From an uncultured Dehalococcoidia bacterium (GTDB lineage Bacteria; Chloroflexota; Dehalococcoidia; Lucifugimonadales; UBA3495), in contig OY282565.1 in NCBI GenBank assembly GCA_958296445.1, forward strand, positions 2,525,570-2,589,569: a stretch of DNA of 64,000 nucleotides. Direction: 5' to 3'. The position numbers and the translations under genes are program-made. The notes below the pieces were generated by a model. It was given only the letters and a program-made list of their open reading frames with translations. It did not search any database and was not told the origin of the DNA. Below are positions 1 to 8,391 of this stretch, piece after piece. The first letter of the stretch is position 1, and each line of letters begins with the position of its first letter.

Positions 1-731
1 TTCACCTTATCCTTTAACGAGCGCAGCGATTCAGGATTATTCACAGCCAGGCTTTCCGGCTGCATCAAGATAACTTTTCCCTCCAACTCCCCCGGCGGCA
101 AATCGCCGGGATCCCTCGCCCCCACCAGCAGCAACGGCCCGGTTCCGCTGCCCCCCTGCGGCGCGGCGGTAAGGGGCAGGCCGGATATGGGCAGGCGGCC
201 AAAAGGGGGCGACTCGACCGTGACAGAAACATTTTCCGGCCAGTTGGCCCAATCAAAATATCGGTTAGTAAAAGGCCGGATTTCGGCAACATACCCCATC
301 CGGTCTAACCGCGCTTTCAGACGCTCGGCGGCCCGGAACTCCTCCTCAGTGCCGCCCTCCCGATGGCCCAACTCCGCCACCAGCTCCTCCACCAACCCAA
401 ACACCTTCTCCGAAGCCGCCGCCAGCCCGTCCTGCGCCGCCGCAGTAGGCGATGGCGCGGCTGTCGCCGTAGGAGTCGGCAACGCCGTCGCCGTAGGCGG
501 CGGCAAAGTCGGCGTCGGAACCGGCGTAGCAGTAGCAGTAGGCAACGGCGCCGCCACTGTCGCCGTCGGAGTCGGCAACGCCGGGGTCGCCGACGGCGCA
601 ACCGTAGGCGGCGCAGTAGGCGCAGCCGCGGAACAGGCCATCACAGCCAGCAGAACAAACAAAGACGCCAGAATCCCCAGCCGCCAACCAACCTGACCCA
701 GCCAACAAGCCGCAAAAGTTCCGCCAGTCAT
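1..731 (-). CDS. M28-family peptidase-like lipoprotein with PA domain (3' end outside window)
   Basis: The reading frame is open from an ATG at 731 to the window edge (about 243 codons). A GGGAG ribosome site lies just upstream of the ATG. The N-terminus has a hydrophobic segment (about 19-32) ending in VMAC, a plausible lipobox with Cys33, so the product is probably a surface lipoprotein. Residues about 38-96 are a Thr/Pro/Ala-rich linker. Residues about 108-140 match the start of M28 aminopeptidases (a LGHREGGTEEEFRAAERL pattern), and the last visible part resembles a protease-associated insert (LLLVGARDPGDLPPGELEGK). The zinc-binding catalytic domain would lie beyond the window, so the peptidase call is an inference from the N-terminal half. 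Confidence 0.6.
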   Translation of the reverse strand, partial: MTGGTFAACWLGQVGWRLGILASLFVLLAVMACSAAAPTAPPTVAPSATPALPTPTATVAAPLPTATATPVPTPTLPPPTATALPTPTATAAPSPTAAAQDGLAAASEKVFGLVEELVAELGHREGGTEEEFRAAERLKARLDRMGYVAEIRPFTNRYFDWANWPENVSVTVESPPFGRLPISGLPLTAAPQGGSGTGPLLLVGARDPGDLPPGELEGKVILMQPESLAVNNPESLRSLKDKV

Positions 732-1062
732 TGATTCTCCCTTTCCCCTGAATAGCCGGACAAACTTAATATAAACCATCCCCCGCCTCAATGCCGCCCG
801 GCATGATAAGGAAAATCCCGAAAATCCTCTAATCCTGAAAATCCTGATTCAGACAACCACCCCAAGAAAGGACTACCCAGATAAGAAAATCCCCAAAATC
901 CCCCAATCCCGAAAATCCCGATTCAGACAACCACCCAAAGAATCAAAACCCCCGCCACTCCCCCCATTCCATTGACAGCCATAGGCGCGAATTGTAGGAT
1001 TCAAGCAGACGCCCAACCGTGGCGCGGCGCCCGTGCGCCCGCCTTCCGCAGGAGGGTCTTAA
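732..1062. repeat. Intergenic region with AAAATCCTGATTCAGACAAC-type repeats
   Basis: No gene is apparent here. At about 808-857 and 890-933 there are two degenerate copies of a repeat made of short AATCC steps ending in CCTGATTCAGACAACC. Related copies occur at 17530-17790 and near 35145-35185. The DUF1800 gene's AGGAGG ribosome site lies at the right edge (about 1049). Confidence 0.6.
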
Positions 1063-2466
1063 ATGCCCGACAAAGAGCAAATCGCATTGATGGGGCACCT
1101 TATGCGCCGGGCCGGATTCGGCGCCCCCCACGAAGAGCTGGCGGCCCGCGCCGCCAAAGGCTACGAAGCCACCGTCGAGGAACTGCTCCATCCCGAACAC
1201 CAGGAAGCCGTAGACGTGGAACTGCTCTACCGCTTCCTCCCCGGCTACGAAGGCGCCCTCGGCCCGCCCCTGAACCAGGCCGAATGGGTCTACCGGATGA
1301 TTAACACCCAAAGGCCGCTGGAAGAAAAAATGGCCCTTTTCTGGCACCAGCTTTTCGCCACCGGCAACTCCAAGGTGGACAACCCCCCGGAGCTTACCCA
1401 GCAGATCGCTATGTTCCGCGAACACGGACTAGGCCACTTCCGCAACCTGCTGGTCGAGCTGGCCCGCAATCCCGCTATGATTTTCTGGCTGGACAACAAC
1501 GGCAACCACCGCGGCGCCATCAACGAAAACTGGGGACGGGAACTGCTGGAGCTGTTCTCTATGGGAGTCGGCAACTACTCCGAAGACGACATTAAAGAAG
1601 CCTCCCGCGCCTTCACCGGCTGGACCATCGGCCCCAAGATTCCCCGCAACCCCCTAGGCCGCTTCTACTGGAGCTTCGAGTACCGCCCCGAAGACCACGA
1701 CGACGGCCCGAAAACCTTTCTGGGCCAGACCGGCGACTTCAACGGCGAAGACATCATTGACATCGTAGTAAAGCAGCCGGCCACCGCCCGCTTCCTGGCC
1801 CGCCACCTCTACAACTTCTTTGTCGCCGACGAGCCGCAGGTGCCAAGCTGGAACATCACCCCGCCCAACGACCCGGCCGCCATTGACGCCCTCATCGCGT
1901 CCTACGACCAATCCGGCGGCGACATCCGCGCAATGTTGCGGACGCTGTTCAACTCCGACTTTTTCAAGGCGGCGCGTTACTCCCGGGTGAAAAGCCCCGC
2001 CGAACTGGTCATCGGAACCGCCCGGCTGGTCGGCAACTACCAAGGCCCGCGCCCCGGCTTCAACGCCCTGGCCTTCGAGTGCGCCTACCAAGGCCAAGAA
2101 CTGCTAAACCCCCCCAGCGTGGAAAGCTGGCACACCGGCGCCGAGTGGATTGACGGCGGCGCCCTAGTGCGACGGGTCAACTTCGCCGCCGGACTGCTCG
2201 GCAACACCTCGCTCCCCGGCGTCCAGTCCATCATCGAAAACCTCCAAGAGCGCGGCCCAATGACCCCGGCCCAACTGGTCGAAGCCTGCCTGGAACTGTC
2301 CGGCCCGGTGGAAGTCAGCGACTCCACCTACTCCGAACTGCTGGAACAGGCCCGACAAGGCGGCGACGTCCATTGGGACAGCGAATCCAACCGCGCCGAG
2401 TCCGGGCGGCGTGCCGGCCTGATGCTGGCCCTCATCGCCGCATCCCGGGATTTCCAGTTCGCCTAG
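1063..2466 (+). CDS. DUF1800 family protein
   Basis: The 467-residue protein matches the DUF1800 family almost end to end. Characteristic stretches are LFWHQLFATGNSKVDN (92-107), an FRNLLVELARNPAMIFWLDN region (126-145) and NENWGRELLELFSMG (154-168). A strong AGGAGG ribosome site precedes the ATG. The function of DUF1800 is unknown; it is commonly found next to DUF1501 genes, as here (the next gene starts 83 bp downstream). Many family members are exported, but I see no signal peptide or Tat motif at this N-terminus. Confidence 0.85.
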   Translation: MPDKEQIALMGHLMRRAGFGAPHEELAARAAKGYEATVEELLHPEHQEAVDVELLYRFLPGYEGALGPPLNQAEWVYRMINTQRPLEEKMALFWHQLFATGNSKVDNPPELTQQIAMFREHGLGHFRNLLVELARNPAMIFWLDNNGNHRGAINENWGRELLELFSMGVGNYSEDDIKEASRAFTGWTIGPKIPRNPLGRFYWSFEYRPEDHDDGPKTFLGQTGDFNGEDIIDIVVKQPATARFLARHLYNFFVADEPQVPSWNITPPNDPAAIDALIASYDQSGGDIRAMLRTLFNSDFFKAARYSRVKSPAELVIGTARLVGNYQGPRPGFNALAFECAYQGQELLNPPSVESWHTGAEWIDGGALVRRVNFAAGLLGNTSLPGVQSIIENLQERGPMTPAQLVEACLELSGPVEVSDSTYSELLEQARQGGDVHWDSESNRAESGRRAGLMLALIAASRDFQFA

Positions 2467-2549
2467 AACCCCACGGCCTCCAGTCGGCCCACCCTTACAA
2501 GCTCAGGATGGGCCGACAATGACTAGACAGCCCAAGACGGAGGAGCGCA

Positions 2550-3692
2550 ATGGCGACCACAAAGAAAGACCCGGTGCTGGTGGTGCTGCAACTGACCGGC
2601 GCCAACGACTACCTCAACACCATCATCCCCTACACCAACGGGCATTACCGCGACGCCCGCCCCAAAGTCGGCATCCCCGAAGACCAGGCCCTCCCCATAG
2701 ACGGCGCCCCGGGATTGGGGTTCAACCCCAACATGGCCCCCTTCAAGAAGCTGTACGATGAGGGCAAAGTAGCCGTCATCCACGGCATCGGCTACGAAAA
2801 CTCCCCCCGCTCCCACTTCCGCTCAATGGACATCTGGCACACCTGCGAACCCGACATCGTAGGCACCGAGGGCTGGGCCGCGCGAGTCATCCGCGACCTC
2901 GACCCCAATTCCGAAAACGTGCTGAAAGGCGTCAACTTCGGCCAGGGGCTGCCCCGGGCACTGGCCCTGCGGGGCGTCCCCATAACCTCGGTATCCAGCC
3001 TAGAATCCTACGGCGTCCTGTCCAGCGTCCCCGGCGTGGCCGCCGAAGCCGAGCGGGCCCAAATCCTAGAGCGGTTCGCCCGGATGTACGCCCCCGCCGT
3101 AGGCACCGGCGCGGTTATGGACTACCTCGGCCAGACCGGCCGCGACGCCCTCCAAGGCGCCGACATCATCCGCTCCGCCCCCGAGCGCTACTCCTCCACC
3201 GTAGAGTACGCCGAAACCCCCATCGCCAAGTTCCTGCGCGACATCGCCCAAGTCTACCTCGCCGACCTCGGCACCCAAGTGTTCTACACCCAGCACGGCA
3301 GCTTCGATACCCACTTCAACCAGCCGCCAATGCACACCAAGCTCTGGATCGACGTCTCCCGCGCCATCAGCGATTTCTTCGACGACCTCAAGGAACACGA
3401 CGCCGGCGACAACCTGATAATGATGCTGTTCACCGAGTTTGGCCGCCGCGTAAAGGACAACGGCACCGGCACCGACCACGGCGCAGGCGGCGTCGCCTTC
3501 GTCATCGGCAACCAGGTCAAGGGCGGGATGTACAGCCAATACCCCTCCCTCAAGCCCGAAGACCTCTCCCAGGGCGACCTCGCCCCCAACTACGATTTCC
3601 GCGGCTTCTACTCCACCGTCATTGACCGCTGGCTCGGCCTCGACCCCGTGCCTATCGTCGGCGGCAACTTCGAGCAACTCGACTTCGTGTAG
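2550..3692 (+). CDS. DUF1501 family protein
   Basis: The 380-residue protein belongs to the DUF1501 family, distantly related to the alkaline phosphatase/sulfatase fold. Visible features are the N-terminal LQLTGANDYLNTIIPY stretch, QHGSFDTHFNQ (about 249-259), and a C-terminal FTEFGRRVKDN followed by TDHGAGG. A GGAGG site lies just upstream of the ATG. It follows the DUF1800 gene and probably shares its transcript. DUF1501 proteins often start with a Tat signal, but this one starts directly at the domain, so a cytoplasmic location is likely. The substrate is unknown. Confidence 0.85.
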   Translation: MATTKKDPVLVVLQLTGANDYLNTIIPYTNGHYRDARPKVGIPEDQALPIDGAPGLGFNPNMAPFKKLYDEGKVAVIHGIGYENSPRSHFRSMDIWHTCEPDIVGTEGWAARVIRDLDPNSENVLKGVNFGQGLPRALALRGVPITSVSSLESYGVLSSVPGVAAEAERAQILERFARMYAPAVGTGAVMDYLGQTGRDALQGADIIRSAPERYSSTVEYAETPIAKFLRDIAQVYLADLGTQVFYTQHGSFDTHFNQPPMHTKLWIDVSRAISDFFDDLKEHDAGDNLIMMLFTEFGRRVKDNGTGTDHGAGGVAFVIGNQVKGGMYSQYPSLKPEDLSQGDLAPNYDFRGFYSTVIDRWLGLDPVPIVGGNFEQLDFV

Positions 3693-3821
3693 CCAAGCCA
3701 AAATTAAACGCAGAGTTCGCAGAGACGGCGCAGAGAACGCAGAGGAACCAATCAAGCAAATCTCTGCGCCCTCGGCGAAACCTCTGCGCCCTCGGCGTTT
3801 AACCAAATTGGGGGTGCGAAA
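3693..3821. repeat. CGCAGAG / CTCTGCG inverted repeat region
   Basis: The spacer holds repeated AACGCAGAG and CGCAGAGAACGCAGAGG motifs followed by the complementary CTCTGCGCCCTCGGCG steps, ending in GGCGTTT. Together they can form a long imperfect hairpin. A similar run of CTCTGCGCCCTCTGCG lies at 44258-44310. This is an intergenic dispersed repeat, not a gene. Confidence 0.6.
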
Positions 3822-4859
3822 ATGCTGACGACAGTGGCCGCAGGCCGAGTCTTTGATTACAGCTTTTGCCTAGGTATGTACGGAATGTCCGGGCAAGGAT
3901 TCTGGACGCCCCAAGATATGGCCCTAGGCGAAAACGGCATAGTCTACGTCATCAACCGGGGCGCCGAGGAGCTGGGACAGCGCATCAGCCGGGTCACCCT
4001 GGATCACCAGTTCCTAGGCCAGTTCGGAGCCTACGGGCGCGGCGACGGGCAGTTTATCTGGCCCCGCTCCATCGCCCTGGATAACGGCAACGGCGGCAAC
4101 AACGGCAACGGCATCCGCGTGTTCGCCACCGACGACTTCCTGAACCGCGTCTCGATATTCGACGCCGACGGCGCTTTTCTCTCCGGCTGGGGCCAGCCGG
4201 GCAGCGCCGCCGGAGAGCTGAACGGCCCCGCCGGCATCGCCATTGACCACAACCGCGCCGGAGCCGACGGCAACGTCGTCATCGTAGACAGCCTCAACCA
4301 CCGGATCCAGCGCTTCACCGCCGACGGCGAGTACCTCGGCGGCTTCGGCAGCCACGGCGACGCCGACGGCCAGTTCAACCTCCCCTGGGGCCTATGCATC
4401 GGAGACGACGGCGCCATCTACGTCGCCGACTGGAAAAACCGCCGGGTGCAAAAATTCGACGCCGACGGCAACTTCCTCCAGAAATTCGAGGCGTCCCCCT
4501 CCGGCATCGGCGCCCTCCAAGGCCCAACCGGAGTAGCCGTAGACTCCGAGGGCGACGTCTACGTAGCCGACTGGGGCAGCCACCAAGTACAAATCTACGC
4601 CCCCGACGGCCGCTTCATCGCCTCCCTAGTAGGCGACGCGCAACAGCCCTCCCCCTGGACGCAAACCTACATAGACGCCAACCCCGACATCATCAAAGCC
4701 CGCCGCCGCGTAGACCTAGAACCCGAATGGCGCTTCCGCCGCCCCGTAGCGGTAAAAGTGGACGCCAACGACAGCATCTACGTCCTAGAAGCCGCCCGCC
4801 ACCGCCTCCAGGTCTACGACAAAGTAAAAGACTACGAGGAACACCCCCTGAACCTGTAA
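3822..4859 (+). CDS. NHL-repeat beta-propeller protein
   Basis: The 345-residue protein consists of NHL/SMP-30-like propeller blades. Repeated units have the form 'G.F..P.GIA.D..G..YVAD..N.R.Q.F...G', for example GPAGIAIDHN, NLPWGLCIGDDGAIYVADWK and GPTGVAVDSEGDVYVADWGS. There is no signal peptide, and a GGGGGTG motif precedes the ATG at 3822. It sits directly downstream of the DUF1800/DUF1501 pair and may be part of the same unit. NHL propellers bind ligands or proteins, or are enzymes; nothing here narrows that down. Confidence 0.8.
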   Translation: MLTTVAAGRVFDYSFCLGMYGMSGQGFWTPQDMALGENGIVYVINRGAEELGQRISRVTLDHQFLGQFGAYGRGDGQFIWPRSIALDNGNGGNNGNGIRVFATDDFLNRVSIFDADGAFLSGWGQPGSAAGELNGPAGIAIDHNRAGADGNVVIVDSLNHRIQRFTADGEYLGGFGSHGDADGQFNLPWGLCIGDDGAIYVADWKNRRVQKFDADGNFLQKFEASPSGIGALQGPTGVAVDSEGDVYVADWGSHQVQIYAPDGRFIASLVGDAQQPSPWTQTYIDANPDIIKARRRVDLEPEWRFRRPVAVKVDANDSIYVLEAARHRLQVYDKVKDYEEHPLNL

Positions 4860-4874
4860 CCCGGACAGGCCAGG

Positions 4875-5591
4875 TCAGGCCGGCAAGAGTAGGGAATGAG
4901 CGGCGGGACTCGATGATACCGCCGCCTCTCCCTTATCTTCAAAAATTTTCCGTTTGCCAGACTCGCTTATCGCCGCAGACCGCCTGTCTATTTCCGAAAT
5001 TGGTTCTCCGTCGAGCAGGAATTGCGGGATGTAGAGCGGTGGTACGCGCAACAGCGAATCTCGCGGCTCCCTTTTCACCTTTTCTCTCAAATTCTGCAAC
5101 AAAAGCCCTAGATAATTCGCCCCGACCAGCCTTTCCTCATCCACCGGCTTGGCGCCCCAAAAGTCGTCTTTCCGCGAATGTTCCACTATCGGACGGTTGC
5201 CGGTTGATAACAGCAGATCGCTGAAAGTGTCCCAATTCTGTGCCAGTTTCACCTCCAGGCACCAGCGCATAATAGCGACTCGAACTGCATCCCAATCAGC
5301 TCGGGATTCCTGCCGATAAGGCTTGCCTTTCATTTTCGCCGTCATCGGGCTTTTCTGTTCTATAATCAAGCGTTGCAAATCGGGCTTGTGCGGGAACCGG
5401 CAAGCCTGGTACAAAGCCTCAGAAGTGCGAATCGAAATGCCGTTCACGTTCAACGGAAAGCCGCCAGCCATATTCGACAGACCGCCAAACTGCTCTTTGG
5501 TTTTCAGAAAGACGGCGGATTCCGAGCGGCGAAACTCTGCGCCGCAAAAACTCTGCGCCGGATTATTACCGTGATTGCCCCCGGTCGACAT
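4875..5591 (-). CDS. NADAR-domain protein (YbiA-like, predicted ADP-ribose/N-glycosidase fold)
   Basis: The 238-residue protein carries a NADAR domain at about residues 34-185: FGGLSNMAGGFPL, a Glu58-containing TSEALYQACRF segment, a RADWDAVRVAIMRWCLEVK helix, and VEHSRKDDFWGAK. NADAR proteins act on ADP-ribose-type N-glycosidic bonds, and some are antitoxins that remove ADP-ribose from guanine in DNA. The start has an AGGAGGG site 4 nt from the ATG at 5591. It is the second gene of a two-gene cassette: the stop of the PRTase-like gene lies 9 bp upstream and overlaps the ribosome site. It converges with the NHL gene. The C-terminal ~50 residues match nothing I recognise. Confidence 0.8.
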   Translation of the reverse strand: MSTGGNHGNNPAQSFCGAEFRRSESAVFLKTKEQFGGLSNMAGGFPLNVNGISIRTSEALYQACRFPHKPDLQRLIIEQKSPMTAKMKGKPYRQESRADWDAVRVAIMRWCLEVKLAQNWDTFSDLLLSTGNRPIVEHSRKDDFWGAKPVDEERLVGANYLGLLLQNLREKVKREPRDSLLRVPPLYIPQFLLDGEPISEIDRRSAAISESGKRKIFEDKGEAAVSSSPAAHSLLLPA

Positions 5592-5600
5592 AAAACCCTC

Positions 5601-6575
5601 CTACAACGAATAGCCTTTGCGCGGGAACAATGGATACCACCTGCCAAGAGGATGGTTTTCCGGGTATGACGACGGGTCGCCATACCAAAGGGCCAGTGGG
5701 CAGTTGTTCGGGCAGTTTCGGAATGTTACGAAAAGCGAACCGAAACCGGGCCCAAATGGACTGAACCCTAGCGGCTTAAGCATGGGGCTAGGATAGCTGG
5801 CAAACCCTTGTATCTTGAGACCGGAATTCAAGAATTCCCGTTCAAGAAACTGCCGACCTTGCTCGCTGGAAAATACACGACTCACTGTTTTTTGCGGTAT
5901 ACGCGGCTGAAACGATTCAGAATCATATACTCCGGCAATCGGCCAAAGAACGTCAGATTGGTTGCGATATGCACGCCTACTCTCAAATATAAATCCATTA
6001 AAGCAACGCATACGCACATTGATCTGTTTTTGCAATTTCAAATCATTCATATTTTTGTTTACATTAATCCAATATCTGCCTGACTCATGAGCAGCAATAG
6101 TCATTATGTACACTTGCGCCCCTTTTGGTGCGACTATTCTCATCCAATTGGATATGTCTTGTACTACACGATTTCCTGTGAAAATAGCATCATCAAGATA
6201 TACAAAAGCCCCTCCGGTAGAACCCTCGTATTCTATATCAGAACCACATTTCTCCTTTAGTGCAATACTCAGTATCCTCAGAATTTCGGATTGACTGCTG
6301 CCTTGTTCCTGAATATCAAGAATGTGCGCCGCCCGCCAAAAGTCGCATGGAAAACCGGCAACGATGGTCTCAAGCAACTGCTGTGCTTTGATTTTGGAAA
6401 CATATGTGCGCTTGAACACGAAGTCCAATTCCCGCAACATCGGAACCTGCGCGTCCCCGTCGAACTGGCTAATCCAGCGGTCAACATGGCTGGGCGTCGG
6501 TTCCATTATCTCCCCGGCCCGGTAGTCCCTGATGGTATTGGCGATGGAGGCCAGCAAATCGTCGCGTTCCGTCAC
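5601..6575 (-). CDS. Phosphoribosyltransferase-like protein (PRTase-CE-like)
   Basis: I choose the GTG at 6575 because AAGGGGG precedes it at good spacing; in-frame TTG/ATG codons upstream (to 6632) lack such a site. The 324-residue product has a PRPP-loop-like motif FVYLDDAIFTGNRVV (124-138; Asp128, Asp129, Thr133, Gly134) after a predicted beta strand, which is the signature of type I phosphoribosyltransferases. The N-terminal LLASIANTIRDYRAGEI helix and the large flanking regions are unlike metabolic PRTases. This resembles the PRTase-like family described in computational surveys of prokaryotic conflict systems. It is co-transcribed with the downstream NADAR gene. The base composition is more AT-rich than the neighbours, suggesting transfer. 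Confidence 0.65.
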   Translation of the reverse strand: MTERDDLLASIANTIRDYRAGEIMEPTPSHVDRWISQFDGDAQVPMLRELDFVFKRTYVSKIKAQQLLETIVAGFPCDFWRAAHILDIQEQGSSQSEILRILSIALKEKCGSDIEYEGSTGGAFVYLDDAIFTGNRVVQDISNWMRIVAPKGAQVYIMTIAAHESGRYWINVNKNMNDLKLQKQINVRMRCFNGFIFESRRAYRNQSDVLWPIAGVYDSESFQPRIPQKTVSRVFSSEQGRQFLEREFLNSGLKIQGFASYPSPMLKPLGFSPFGPGFGSLFVTFRNCPNNCPLALWYGDPSSYPENHPLGRWYPLFPRKGYSL

Positions 6576-6786
6576 GGCCTGCCCCCTTGATGCGGTTTTC
6601 CCTACCATAGCATAGCCAGTTACCTGAAGCAACGTTTGTTCTGATTATGTCATGGCATCATCCGCCAATACTAGAGCCAGGGCCGCCGGATGTCAACGCC
6701 TTTCTGTCGGCAGACCCCCCGGCGGCGGCAGTCAAGACGCCCGTCTTGTTGTAGAATACCCCCGCATACTCTTACCGGAAGGGACT

Positions 6787-7758
6787 ATGAACGACAGACG
6801 CGAGCGACGGCCCGCGCGGCCAGAGCGCATAAAAGCGACCCACGTTTTCGCCGGCAACCCCATAGACCGGGGCGAAGTGGAGCGGCGGGATGAGGAATGG
6901 CTGACCGCCCAGGCCAACAGCCCGGCCAGCCGGATGCTCCCTATGTGGCAACTCAACGTCCCCGTATCCGCCGGGCAAACCCTGTCCTGGTTCAACGTTG
7001 ACCAACTGCGGCAGCTACAAGTAGATTCCGAACCCATCTTTCTGGGCATTCTGGACGGGCTGCCCCACTTCGTAGTAGACGTATCCGCCGCCGACCGCGG
7101 CGCCGTCGAAAGCGACGGCCTGACCTTCGAGGACGCCCGCACCACCGCCGAATACCTGAGCGGCCCCGAATCGGGCATCGTAGCCCAGGCCAGAGCCCAA
7201 CTAAGCTGGCACGGACGCCACGGCTTTTGCGCCGTCTGCGGCCACCCCACCCGCATCGCCCGCGGCGGCCAAGTGCGCCGCTGCCCCCAAAAAGGCGACG
7301 GCGGCTGCGGCACCGAGCATTACCCCCGCACCGACCCGGTGGTCATCACCGTAGTTCACGACGGCGACCGCTGCCTGCTCGGCCAGTCCCGCGGCCGCCT
7401 AGTGGCGATGCGCCGCTACTCCGCCCTAGCCGGCTTTATGGACCAAGGCGAGTCCATCGAGGAAGCCGTATCCCGCGAAGTAATGGAAGAAGCCGGCATC
7501 CAAGTCGGCGCCGTCCGCTACCACTCCTCCCAGCCCTGGCCCTTCCCCTCGTCCCTGATGATCGGCTGCCACGCCGACGCCGCCACCACCGACATCCAAA
7601 AAGACGACGAAGAAATGGCCGACGTCCAATGGTTCCCCCGCCAAGAAGTCCTGCTCGCCCTACAGGAAAAAAGCGAAATCCTAGCCATCCCCGGCCCCAC
7701 CGCCATAGCCCACCACCTAATCCGCGCCTGGGCCACCGGCGAAGCCCCCCAACCCTGA
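6787..7758 (+). CDS. nudC: NAD(H) pyrophosphatase, NudC-type Nudix hydrolase
   Basis: The ATG at 6787 follows GGAAGGGACT; upstream in-frame codons run into unrelated sequence. The 323-residue protein has the full NudC layout: an N-terminal NUDIX-like domain (about 45-140), a four-Cys zinc ribbon (Cys148, Cys151, Cys166, Cys174), the Nudix box at 216-238 (G...GE...REVMEEAGI) and the NudC-specific SQPWPFP motif at 248-254. The family hydrolyses NAD(H) to NMN(H) and AMP and can remove NAD caps from RNA. The enzyme would be cytoplasmic and Mg2+- or Mn2+-dependent. The N-terminal extension of about 15 residues is Arg-rich. Confidence 0.88.
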   Translation: MNDRRERRPARPERIKATHVFAGNPIDRGEVERRDEEWLTAQANSPASRMLPMWQLNVPVSAGQTLSWFNVDQLRQLQVDSEPIFLGILDGLPHFVVDVSAADRGAVESDGLTFEDARTTAEYLSGPESGIVAQARAQLSWHGRHGFCAVCGHPTRIARGGQVRRCPQKGDGGCGTEHYPRTDPVVITVVHDGDRCLLGQSRGRLVAMRRYSALAGFMDQGESIEEAVSREVMEEAGIQVGAVRYHSSQPWPFPSSLMIGCHADAATTDIQKDDEEMADVQWFPRQEVLLALQEKSEILAIPGPTAIAHHLIRAWATGEAPQP

Positions 7759-7863
7759 ACCCATCCCTCAAAAGCAGCATAGCACTAAATCCCCCCCTCC
7801 GGGGGAGGGCTAGGGTGGGGGCGTCCCCCCAAACCCAAAAACCAACCAACGCAGAGGTTCGCA
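7759..7863. repeat. GC-rich palindromic repeat
   Basis: CCCCCCTCCGGGGGAGGG at about 7792-7809 forms a short hairpin and is followed by CTAGGGTGGGGGCG. This type of C/G-run element is common between genes in many bacteria. It might also act as a weak terminator for the nudC gene, but there is no T-run. Confidence 0.4.
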
Positions 7864-8388
7864 ATGACCCAAACAGCCCTGAAAATTGACCCAACCCGTA
7901 CCGCCATCCTGATTATGGACTTCCAGCAGCGCATCATCAGCAACGTAGCCTCGGAGCCGGAAGCCGTGGTGCGCAACGCCGCCAGCGTCCTCGACGCCGC
8001 CCGCGCCGCCGGCATCCCGGTCATCTACATCGTCCACCGGGGCGGCCCCTTCGCCGAGTACGCCCCCGACGTCGAGCTGCACCAGGGCGTCGCCCCGGCC
8101 CAGGGCGAGCGCGTCATCACCAAAACCAAACCCGGCCCCTTCTCCACCACTGCCCTAGACGTAACCCTGCGCGAAATGGGCAAAGACACCCTCATAGTAA
8201 TGGGCGTAGCCACCAGCGGCTGCGTCCTCTCCACCGTCCGCTGGGCCGTAGACGTAAACTACAGCTTCATCGTAGTATCCGACGCCTGCTCCGACGCCGA
8301 CCCCGAAGTCCACCGCGTCCTAACCGAAAAAGTCTACCCCCGCCAAGGCACGGTAATAAACGCCGACGAGTTCCTGGCAGCCCTGTAG
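7864..8388 (+). CDS. Isochorismatase-family cysteine hydrolase
   Basis: The 174-residue protein has the isochorismatase-like hydrolase fold with the catalytic triad visible: Asp19 in LIMDFQQ, Lys89 in TKTKPGPF and Cys120 in VATSGCVLSTVR. The cis-peptide region GVATSGC is intact. Family members hydrolyse amides (nicotinamidase, N-carbamoylsarcosine, ureidoacrylate) or vinyl ethers; the substrate cannot be read from sequence. AGAGG lies about 8 nt from the ATG. The D12 methylase starts 3 bp after the stop. Confidence 0.85.
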   Translation: MTQTALKIDPTRTAILIMDFQQRIISNVASEPEAVVRNAASVLDAARAAGIPVIYIVHRGGPFAEYAPDVELHQGVAPAQGERVITKTKPGPFSTTALDVTLREMGKDTLIVMGVATSGCVLSTVRWAVDVNYSFIVVSDACSDADPEVHRVLTEKVYPRQGTVINADEFLAAL

Positions 8389-8391
8389 CGG

